Assembly (NCBI RefSeq): GCF_018252635.1
Contig: NZ_JAGTXM010000002.1
Coordinates: forward strand, 638,962 to 702,961
Source of the DNA: Citrobacter amalonaticus
GTDB lineage: Bacteria; Pseudomonadota; Gammaproteobacteria; Enterobacterales; Enterobacteriaceae
DNA: 64,000 nt
Direction of reading: 5' to 3'
Position 1 is the first letter of the stretch, and the number at the start of each line of letters is the position of its first letter. Below the pieces are notes generated by a model. The model was not told the origin of the DNA and made no database searches. It saw only the letters and a program-made list of their open reading frames with translations. Below, piece after piece: positions 56,130 to 64,000 of the stretch. The translations under genes and the position numbers were made by a program.

Positions 56130-56211
56130 GACTCGGCTTCGCCTCGCCCTTCGGGCCGTTGCTTTCGCAACGTTATCCTTCACGTTCTGCTATCGTGTCC
56201 ACCAGAACGAT

Positions 56212-56287
56212 TGGTGGGTCGTGCAGGATTCGAACCTGCGACCAATTGATTAAAAGTCAACTGCTCTACCAACTGAGCTAACGACCC
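56212..56287 (-). tRNA. tRNA-Lys (UUU), first of the cluster
   Basis: Same 76-nt sequence as the other lysine copies. It is the first tRNA after cpoB on the minus strand, corresponding to lysT in the E. coli order lysT-valT-lysW. Fewer tRNAs are present here than the seven I recall in E. coli K-12. Confidence 0.98.
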
Positions 56288-56451
56288 ACTTTTATGCGGC
56301 TTTGGGTATGTTTCATATCCCTTGGCAACGGCGGCATATATTACTGATTTAAGATTTGAGCGCAACAAAAATTTCGATGTAGATCACTCAACTGCTTAGG
56401 AATCGCACGACGCGACCAGAAATAATTCGATTTCTGGTCGCATGCTGTGCA

Positions 56452-57237
56452 TTACATCGCGCCCAGACGTTTCTGCGCCTGTTTTGCGCCTTCGGTGCCT
56501 GGGTATTTGCTGATAACCTGCTGATATACCGCTTTTGCTTTCGCAGCGTCACCTTTGTCCTGCATGATCACGCCGACTTTATACATCGCGTCTGCAGCCT
56601 TAGGTGACTTCGGGTAGTTTTTCACCACCGAAGCAAAATAAAACGCGGCATCATCTTTTTTACCCTTGTTGTAATTCAACTGACCAAGCCAGTAGTTGGC
56701 ATTCGGCTGATAAGTCGAATCAGGATACTTTTTGATGAAGTTCTGGAACGCCACAATTGCATCATCCTGGCGGGATTTATCCTGCACCAGGGCAATTGCC
56801 GCATTGTAATCGGTATTCGCGTCACCACTTTGTACTGGCGCACCCGACGTCGCAGCACCTGAATCAGGCGCAGGCGTCGCTGCAGCTCCGCTTTGATCGC
56901 CGCTTGCAGGCTGCGCGGAAGCGCCACCGCTGCTCAGACTGTCCATCTGTAACAGGATCTGCTTCTGACGCTCAACTACCTGATTCAGTTGATACTGACT
57001 TTCCTGAATTTGACCACGCAGGGAGTCGATATCGGACTGATTATCAGAGAGTTGCTGCTGGAGTTGGGTTAAAAGCTGACTGTGAGCGTTAGAAATACGC
57101 TCGAGTTGAGTGACACGGTCTTCGACCGAGCCTGAGCCGACACTACTGATTGGCGCCTGAGCAAAAGCGGCCCAGGGGGCCGCTATGCCAACCAGTAACG
57201 ACAGACTCAACAGATGATGTCTGAAGTTACTGCTCAT
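56452..57237 (-). CDS. cpoB: cell division coordinator CpoB (YbgF)
   Basis: 261 aa periplasmic protein: signal peptide (cleaved after AFA near residue 26), trimeric coiled-coil (about 35-105, VEDRVTQLERISN...QQQLSDNQ), a Gly/Ala/Ser/Pro-rich linker (about 105-140), then TPR repeats (DYNAAIALVQDKSRQDDAIV, NYWLGQLNYNKGKKDDA). It binds TolA and links outer-membrane constriction to peptidoglycan synthesis. Last gene of the tol-pal operon. Confidence 0.96.
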   Translation of the reverse strand: MSSNFRHHLLSLSLLVGIAAPWAAFAQAPISSVGSGSVEDRVTQLERISNAHSQLLTQLQQQLSDNQSDIDSLRGQIQESQYQLNQVVERQKQILLQMDSLSSGGASAQPASGDQSGAAATPAPDSGAATSGAPVQSGDANTDYNAAIALVQDKSRQDDAIVAFQNFIKKYPDSTYQPNANYWLGQLNYNKGKKDDAAFYFASVVKNYPKSPKAADAMYKVGVIMQDKGDAAKAKAVYQQVISKYPGTEGAKQAQKRLGAM

Positions 57238-57246
57238 GCAATTCTC

Positions 57247-57789
<543 letters not shown>

Positions 57790-57799
57790 TTATTTATTA

Positions 57800-59092
57800 T
57801 CACAGATACGGCGACCAGGCAGGGAATTTGACCTGTCCATCAGTTGCCGGAAGACGCGCTTTGAAACGCCCATCTGTAGAAACCAAATTCAGCACGGATC
57901 CCATCCCCTGAGAAGAGCTGTAGATTACCATAGTGCCGTTAGGTGCCAGACTTGGCGTTTCGTCCAGGAACGTTGACGACAGAACTTGTACGCCACCCGC
58001 TACCAGATCTTGTTTGGCAATGTGCTGCTGACCATTGGCCGAACTTACCATTACCATAAATTTGCCGTCGCTGCTGACATCAGCATCCTGGTTTTGTGAA
58101 CCTTCCCAGGTAATACGCTGCGGAGCACCGCCGTTAACATTAACTTTATACACCTGCGGACGACCCGCCTGATCCGATGTAAAGGCCAGGTTCTGGCTGT
58201 CCGGGAACCAGGTCGGTTCCGTATTGTTGCTGCGACCATCGGTCACCTGACGAATCTGGCCAGAGCCAATATCCATCACGTACAGGTTCAGACTCCCGGT
58301 TTTAGACAGGGCAAACGCCAGTTTGCTGCCATCCGGAGAAAACGCTGGCGCACCGTTGTGACGCGGGAATGACGCAACCTGACGGACCGCGCCGTTAGAC
58401 AGCGTTTGAATGACCAGCGCAGAACGACCGCTTTCGAAGGTGACATAGGCCAGTTTAGAACCGTCTGGAGACCAGGCCGGAGACATCAACGGCTGCGGTG
58501 AACGGTGAACCACAAACTGGTTATAGCCATCATAGTCAGACACGCGCAGTTCATACGGGAACTGGCCGCCATTAGTCTGAACAACATACGCAATACGGGT
58601 ACGGAATGCGCCTTTAATGCCGGTCAGCTTCTCAAACACTTCGTCACTGGCAGTATGGCCGGCATAACGCAGCCACTGCTTGTTGACTTTGTAAGAGTTC
58701 TGAGCCAGTACAGTACCCGGCGCACCGCCGGTGTCAACCAACTGGTAAGCGACATTGTAGGAACCGTCCGGATTCGGAGTCACCTGACCGACCACGACCG
58801 CGTCAATCCCAAGTGCAGACCAGGCAGCAGGCTGAACGTCCTGCGCAGTCCCTGGCTGTTGTGGCAAACGAGACCGATCTAACGGATTGAATTTACCGCT
58901 GTTGCGCAGGTCCGCGCCAACGATGCCACCGATATCTTCAGGTGCCGCGCCCGGCCCCGCCCACTGGAATGGCACAACGCCAATCGGGCGCGCCGAGTCC
59001 ACCCCCTGGGTGATCTCGATACGTACTTCTGCGTGCAGCACCGCTGCCCACAGCATGAGAAAACCAAATGCTACTCGTAATGCCTGCTTCAT
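57800..59092 (-). CDS. tolB: Tol-Pal system periplasmic protein TolB
   Basis: 430 aa with signal peptide (cleaved after LHA near residue 21). The N-terminal alpha/beta domain is followed by a six-bladed beta-propeller with repeated [27 protein letters not shown] and [13 protein letters not shown] motifs. Binds Pal, and TolA through its N-terminal segment. The ATG at 59092 is preferred over 59095 because it is 5 nt from GGGAG. Confidence 0.97.
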   Translation of the reverse strand: MKQALRVAFGFLMLWAAVLHAEVRIEITQGVDSARPIGVVPFQWAGPGAAPEDIGGIVGADLRNSGKFNPLDRSRLPQQPGTAQDVQPAAWSALGIDAVVVGQVTPNPDGSYNVAYQLVDTGGAPGTVLAQNSYKVNKQWLRYAGHTASDEVFEKLTGIKGAFRTRIAYVVQTNGGQFPYELRVSDYDGYNQFVVHRSPQPLMSPAWSPDGSKLAYVTFESGRSALVIQTLSNGAVRQVASFPRHNGAPAFSPDGSKLAFALSKTGSLNLYVMDIGSGQIRQVTDGRSNNTEPTWFPDSQNLAFTSDQAGRPQVYKVNVNGGAPQRITWEGSQNQDADVSSDGKFMVMVSSANGQQHIAKQDLVAGGVQVLSSTFLDETPSLAPNGTMVIYSSSQGMGSVLNLVSTDGRFKARLPATDGQVKFPAWSPYL

Positions 59093-59193
59093 CATATCTC
59101 CCTTATCCAGGCGATCAGCCCACGATAATTTAGCAGAATGTTAACAAACTCAAATACACAAAACTACCAGAACCCAGCGACTACCGCAGATTG

Positions 59194-59215
59194 TTTCCCC
59201 GCCATAACGGGGAAA
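59194..59215. terminator. hairpin between tolA and tolB
   Basis: Stem TTTCCCC (59194-59200) / GGGGAAA (59209-59215) inside the 130-bp gap after tolA. Without a T-run it may attenuate rather than end transcription. Confidence 0.4.
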
Positions 59216-59222
59216 GTTTAGC

Positions 59223-60431
59223 TTACGGTTTAAAGTCCAGAGGTGCGTTTTTAAACACTTCATATACCGCCTGGCTCGGTGGTTTTGGAATCTTCGCTTG
59301 TCGGGCTGCAGCAAGCGCTGCCTGACAAAGCGCGGGATCGCCACCTTCAGACTGGATGTCGAGCAGCATACCGTCAGAAGCCAGTTTTATCCGCAGCGTA
59401 CAGGTTTTACCTGCATAAGACGATGCGTCGTAGAACTTGCTCTCAATGGCAGATTTAATCTGCCCGGCATAGTTGCTGATATCCGCGCCTGATGCGCCAT
59501 TATTTTTAGTATTACCACTCCCCGCAGGAGAAGCGTTGTTCCCTTTTGCCCCACCGCCGGTTTTCGGCGCATTCTTACCGGAGCTGAGATCGCCAAGCAG
59601 ATCGTCAACGCCAGAGGCCGCAGCCGCTTTTTCAGCAGCGGCCTTTTTGGCCGCAGCGGCTTTATCGGCTGCTGCTTTCTTATCGGCAGCAGCTTTCTCA
59701 GCTGCAGCTTTTTTATCAGCGGCGGCCTTTTCTGCAGCGGCTTTTTTCTCAGCTGCGGCTTTCTCCGCGGCGGCGGCTTTGGCTGCAGCCGCTTTTTCCG
59801 CGGCAGCTTGCTTAGCGGCTTCGGCCTCGGCTTTCTTCTTCGCATCAGCAGCGGCTTTAGCGGCTTCAGCTTCTGCTTTCTTCTTCGCGTCAGCCGCGGC
59901 TTTTGCCGCCTCTGCTTCGGCTTTCTTCTGTGCGTCCGCTGCGGCTTTCTTCGCCGCTTCTGCGGCTTCTTTCACCTGTGCGTCTGCTTTCGCTTTGGCA
60001 TCCGCCGCAGCTTTCTTCGCCGCTTCTTCAGCCTGTTTCTGCTGTTCCTGCGCTTTCTTCGCGTCAGCTTCAGCCTGCTTCTGCTGTTCCTGAGCCGCTA
60101 AACGTTCTTTCTCGATCTGCTTAAGCCGTTCCTGTTCGGCAGCCTGCTTCTCACGAAGCTCTTCCGCCTGCTGCTGCTCCAGTTTTTCACGTTGCTCTTT
60201 GGCACGCTGCGCACTTGACTGTTGCTGCTGCTGACGTTCGTACTGCTGAACCACGGCGCCAGGATCAACCATTACGGCATCGATGGACGAACCACCGCCG
60301 CCGCCGGCTGAAGCCTCAATATGCTCATCGAACGAACTCCAGATCAGGACTGCAAATAGGATGACATGCAGCACCGCTGAAATAATTATCGCCCGTTTGA
60401 GCTTGTCGTTTTGTTCGGTTGCCTTTGACAC
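59223..60431 (-). CDS. tolA: Tol-Pal energy-transducing protein TolA
   Basis: 402 aa, shorter than the 421 aa of E. coli mainly through fewer repeats. N-terminal transmembrane helix (about 14-34, IIISAVLHVILFAVLIWSS) contacts TolQR. Long central Ala/Lys/Glu helix (about 65-275) spans the periplasm. C-terminal domain III (about 310-402) with CTLRIKLASDGMLLDIQSEGGDP binds TolB, CpoB, colicins and phage g3p. Confidence 0.96.
   Translation of the reverse strand: MSKATEQNDKLKRAIIISAVLHVILFAVLIWSSFDEHIEASAGGGGGSSIDAVMVDPGAVVQQYERQQQQQSSAQRAKEQREKLEQQQAEELREKQAAEQERLKQIEKERLAAQEQQKQAEADAKKAQEQQKQAEEAAKKAAADAKAKADAQVKEAAEAAKKAAADAQKKAEAEAAKAAADAKKKAEAEAAKAAADAKKKAEAEAAKQAAAEKAAAAKAAAAEKAAAEKKAAAEKAAADKKAAAEKAAADKKAAADKAAAAKKAAAEKAAAASGVDDLLGDLSSGKNAPKTGGGAKGNNASPAGSGNTKNNGASGADISNYAGQIKSAIESKFYDASSYAGKTCTLRIKLASDGMLLDIQSEGGDPALCQAALAAARQAKIPKPPSQAVYEVFKNAPLDFKP
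59616..59747 (-). repeat. four 33-bp repeats in tolA
   Basis: Encode four 11-residue units of the type KKAAAEKAAAD (residues 229-272) in the TolA helix. Variation in copy number is a likely cause of TolA length differences. Confidence 0.8.
59814..59948 (-). repeat. three 45-bp repeats in tolA
   Basis: Encode three 15-residue units KAAADAKKKAEAEAA (residues 162-206, the first with Q for one K). Part of the periplasm-spanning helix. Confidence 0.8.
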
Positions 60432-60493
60432 TCTCGGTTCCCAAAAACTGTTCGCCTGTTACACGCTCTCTTTCAAACCAGAGACGCAAATGA

Positions 60494-60922
60494 TCAGATA
60501 GGCTGCGTCATTAAGCCAACCGACTTCACACCCGCACTGTGCAACAAGTTCAGCGCTTTAATTATTTCATCGTAAGGCACGTCTTTCGCGCCCCCGATCA
60601 AGAAGACCGTTTTCGGATTGGACTCCAGGCGACTTTTCGCCTCGGCAATCACCTGTTCCGGCGGCAGTTGATCCATACGATCTTTCTCAACCACCACGCT
60701 GTACTGCCCTACTCCGGAAACCTCAATAATGACCGGTGGATTATCGTTACTGCTCACGGCCTGCGACTCGGTCGCATCCGGCAGATCGACTTCCACGCTC
60801 TGCGTAATGATCGGCGCTGTCGCCATAAAGATAAGCAGTAGCACCAACAGAACGTCGAGCAACGGTACGATGTTGATTTCGGACTTCAGGTCGCGACGAC
60901 CTCGTCCACGCGATCTGGCCAT
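60494..60922 (-). CDS. tolR: Tol-Pal system protein TolR
   Basis: 142 aa ExbD-like protein: short cytoplasmic N-terminus (MARSRGRGRRDLKSEIN), one transmembrane helix (about 18-38) with the essential Asp in IVPLLDVLLVLLLIFM, and a periplasmic domain ending in HSAGVKSVGLMTQPI. With TolQ it forms the proton-driven motor. It follows tolQ after 3 bp. Confidence 0.98.
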   Translation of the reverse strand: MARSRGRGRRDLKSEINIVPLLDVLLVLLLIFMATAPIITQSVEVDLPDATESQAVSSNDNPPVIIEVSGVGQYSVVVEKDRMDQLPPEQVIAEAKSRLESNPKTVFLIGGAKDVPYDEIIKALNLLHSAGVKSVGLMTQPI

Positions 60923-60925
60923 GGC

Positions 60926-62019
<1,094 letters not shown>

Positions 62020-62239
62020 TCCTGCTGCCTCTTTGTTGGCTTCGTCCACTCACACCAGTCACTTACTCCTGTAAGCTCCTGGTGATCCGCGCACTTGCCG
62101 CCGCGATGCATCAAGAATGCTGTTGTATATAGCGTTGTATTCACTTTACATCCCGGTAATGCAACAAAAGTTAGTGCTTTTAAACGTTGCTACTATACGC
62201 GCGCGATCGAGGCTTGGGAATGGGGTGAGGTTAAGGGAG

Positions 62240-62270
62240 AGTAAAAATTTATGGGCTTATGCAAGCCCAT
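62240..62270 (-). terminator. cyd operon terminator
   Basis: Stem ATGGGCTT (62251-62258) / AAGCCCAT (62263-62270); on the minus strand it is followed by AAATTTTTAC. It lies 24 bp after ybgE. Confidence 0.88.
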
Positions 62271-62293
62271 AGATCATTAAGGATGTTTCTTAT

Positions 62294-62587
62294 TCAAAAG
62301 AAGAAGAAAATGAGACCGATAATAAGCACGATATCGGCGAGTAGCGGAGAGAAAATTCCCTGCCAGTGCGCAGCGCGAGGACGAAAACCCACGCCATGAA
62401 TGATGCCTGCACAGACCGCCCACATCAGCAGCAGTCCATGCCATATTTCCAGCCCGCTGGTTTTTGCTGCGAAGCGGGAGGGATCCCAAAACATACATCC
62501 TGCTAACACTAACGCCATCACCAAAGAAAGCGCCCGTAACGGGCGCTTGTCCATCGCGTTATATTGCATCGCGATCAGGGTGGTCAT
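62294..62587 (-). CDS. ybgE: cyd operon protein YbgE
   Basis: 97 aa membrane protein with about three hydrophobic segments (ALSLVMALVLAGCMFW, WHGLLLMWAVCAGIIHGVGF, ADIVLIIGLIFFFF). Function unknown; a constant last gene of cydABX operons. Its ATG overlaps the cydX stop by 1 nt. Confidence 0.94.
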   Translation of the reverse strand: MTTLIAMQYNAMDKRPLRALSLVMALVLAGCMFWDPSRFAAKTSGLEIWHGLLLMWAVCAGIIHGVGFRPRAAHWQGIFSPLLADIVLIIGLIFFFF

Positions 62588-62700
62588 CAGTGTTCTTCTT
62601 GACCGTCTTTGCTTGCCTCGACGTGCTCAAGGGCCAGCGCGGTGATGATCCCAAATGCACAGGCAAGAAGCGTTCCCAGAATCCAGGCGAAATACCACAT
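62587..62700 (-). CDS. cydX: cytochrome bd-I accessory subunit CydX
   Basis: 37 aa single-span protein starting MWYFAWILGTLLACAFGIIT and ending in an acidic tail. It is required for stable heme b595/d in the CydAB oxidase. The ATG at 62700 has AAGGAG upstream. Too short for usual gene finders. It sits 14 bp after cydB and overlaps ybgE by 1 nt. Confidence 0.95.
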   Translation of the reverse strand: MWYFAWILGTLLACAFGIITALALEHVEASKDGQEEH

Positions 62701-62714
62701 AATTAGCTCCTTAC

Positions 62715-63854
62715 TTAGTACAGAGAGTGGGTATTGTTTTCAATGTGCTCTTTGGTGAGGCGACCGAACATTTTCCAGTAACACCAGGCGGTGTAGATGA
62801 GAATGATCGGTACAAACACCACAGCAACCCAGGTCATCACATTCAGCGTCAACTGACTGGACGTCGCATCCCACATGGTCAGGCTCGCATTCATCATGGT
62901 GCTTGAAGGCATCACGAACGGGAACATCGCAATACCGGCAGTCAGGATGATGCAGGCCAGGGTCAGAGACGAGAACAGGAATGCCCATGCCCCTTTTTCC
63001 ATACGGGAAGTCAGAATCGTCAGCAAGGGCAACGCCACACCCAGTGCCGGGATCAGCCACAGGATCGGTGCATTATTGAAGTTGACCATCCAGGCCCCCG
63101 CTTCACGCGCCACTTCTTTGGTCAGCGGGTTAGAGGCCGCATAATGATCAACCGCAGAGGTCACCACGTAGCCATCAATACCGTACATCACCCAAACACC
63201 AGCCAGCGCGAAGCAAACCAGCGTAACCAGCGCTGCAATCTGCGACGTTGCACGTGCACGCAGGTGCAGTTCACCCACGGTACGCATCTGCAGATAGGTC
63301 GCGCCCTGAGTAATGATCATCCCCACACTCACCACGCCTGCCAGCAAACCAAACGGATTTAGCAACTGGAAGAAGTTACCGGTGTAGTACAAACGCAGAT
63401 ACTCGTCGATATGGAACGGTACACCCTGCAACAGGTTGCCGAATGCCACGCCGATCACCAGCGGCGGCACGAAGCTACCCACGAAAATGCCCCAGTCCCA
63501 CATATTGCGCCAGCGGGTATCTTCAATCTTGGAGCGGTAATCAAAACCGACCGGACGGAAGAACAAGGACGCCAGCACGAGGATCATCGCCACATAGAAA
63601 CCAGAGAACGCCGCAGCGTAGACCATCGGCCAGGCCGCAAACAGCGCGCCGCCCGCGGTGATCAGCCATACCTGGTTACCGTCCCAGTGCGGGGCGATGG
63701 AGTTAATCATAATTCGACGCTCGGTGTCGTTACGACCGAGGAAACGGGTGAGCATGCCCACCCCCATGTCGAAGCCATCGGTGACCGCAAAACCAATCAG
63801 CAGAATGCCAACCAGCAGCCACCAGATAAAACGTAGTACTTCATAATCGATCAT
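62715..63854 (-). CDS. cydB: cytochrome bd-I ubiquinol oxidase subunit II CydB
   Basis: 379 aa, full length, with eight to nine transmembrane helices; start MIDYEVLRFIWWLLVGILLI. Conserved GFDMGVGML and the W-D-G-N-Q-V-W motif (HWDGNQVWLITAGGALFAAWP, about 57-77). With CydA and CydX it forms the high-affinity terminal oxidase used at low oxygen. It starts 15 bp after cydA. Confidence 0.98.
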   Translation of the reverse strand: MIDYEVLRFIWWLLVGILLIGFAVTDGFDMGVGMLTRFLGRNDTERRIMINSIAPHWDGNQVWLITAGGALFAAWPMVYAAAFSGFYVAMILVLASLFFRPVGFDYRSKIEDTRWRNMWDWGIFVGSFVPPLVIGVAFGNLLQGVPFHIDEYLRLYYTGNFFQLLNPFGLLAGVVSVGMIITQGATYLQMRTVGELHLRARATSQIAALVTLVCFALAGVWVMYGIDGYVVTSAVDHYAASNPLTKEVAREAGAWMVNFNNAPILWLIPALGVALPLLTILTSRMEKGAWAFLFSSLTLACIILTAGIAMFPFVMPSSTMMNASLTMWDATSSQLTLNVMTWVAVVFVPIILIYTAWCYWKMFGRLTKEHIENNTHSLY

Positions 63855-63869
63855 TTGACGACTCCTGTC

Positions 63870-64000
63870 TTAGCGTGCCGGCTGAGTAGTCGCAGTGGAC
63901 TGCTCAAAGTGATAGCGACCGGTTTTCAGGCTGCTTGGGCCAAGGCGTGCGAACTTGAACATCAGGAACAGTTCAGCCACCAGGAACAGGGTATAGAGGC
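63870..64000 (-). CDS. cydA: cytochrome bd-I ubiquinol oxidase subunit I CydA (C-terminus only)
   Basis: The last 43 codons of cydA, ending [19 protein letters not shown], which matches the end of E. coli CydA. The preceding hydrophobic [20 protein letters not shown] is the last helix. The remainder, with the heme ligands and Q-loop, lies beyond the right edge. Confidence 0.95.
   Translation of the reverse strand, partial: LYTLFLVAELFLMFKFARLGPSSLKTGRYHFEQSTATTQPAR

Noticed and set aside
55621-56249. Short open frames across the tRNA cluster
   Set aside because: They are translations of tRNA genes and their repeats. The tRNA cloverleaf structures explain the sequence.
59473-60093. Open frame of 206 codons opposite tolA, rich in Ala, Ser and Phe
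   Set aside because: It is the mirror of the Ala/Lys repeat codons in tolA. It has no ribosome site and low-complexity composition only.

Overview
The window is a stretch of enterobacterial chromosome whose gene order closely follows the gal-attLambda-bio region of Escherichia coli K-12, inverted here: dinG at the left edge, cydA at the right edge. From recalled family sequences the proteins sit close to E. coli and Salmonella. E. coli K-12 lacks the hut (histidine utilisation) cluster found here between ybhB and ybhC. Salmonella carries it in that place, but the Hut proteins differ noticeably from the Salmonella ones I recall. A Citrobacter-type genome is my best guess; this is inference, not proven. 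Nearly every gene is intact. Only dinG and cydA are cut by the window edges.

Layout. 1-2020: dinG with a LexA box. 2183-5927: an accessory cassette absent from this place in E. coli K-12 as I recall it: a DASS-family carboxylate transporter, a fumarate-lyase-superfamily enzyme and a divergent GntR/HutC-type regulator, with a striking operator array between them. 5955-6108: a 154-bp nested inverted repeat. 6145-16899: rhlE, cecR-ybhGFSR (TetR-controlled ABC exporter), ybhQ, and ybhP-clsB-ybhN (cardiolipin synthesis). 17032-23931: ybhL, moaABCDE (molybdopterin synthesis, with Moco riboswitch, ModE and FNR sites), ybhK, uvrB. 24496-29474: the divergent biotin locus bioBFCD/bioA around a BirA operator. 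29532-36394: ybhB and the hutUH and hutIGC operons. 36565: an intact lambda-type attB core. 36617-45346: ybhC, pgl, ybhA, modABC, acrZ, modE, modF. 45554-50794: galETKM and gpmA. 50852-55435: aroG, ybgS, zitB, pnuC, nadA. 55612-56287: three tRNA-Lys and one tRNA-Val with two extra tRNA 3'-end fragments. 56452-62019: the tol-pal operon (ybgC-tolQRAB-pal-cpoB). 62294-64000: cydABX-ybgE.

How the parts work together. Molybdenum: ModABC import molybdate, ModE senses it and has matching 9-N6-9 inverted repeats in front of both modA and moaA, and MoaA-E build molybdopterin under extra control of a Moco riboswitch. NAD: PnuC and NadA share an operon with a NadR box. Envelope: the Tol-Pal complex, AcrZ, ClsB and the YbhFSR exporter. 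Carbon: hut, gal, pgl and gpmA. Small mobile-type repeats (REP/BIME) fill most gaps between convergent genes.

Most worth a second look: the transporter-lyase-regulator cassette with its palindromic operator array, the 154-bp nested palindrome beside it, the tRNA 3'-end repeats, and the conserved lambda attB core.
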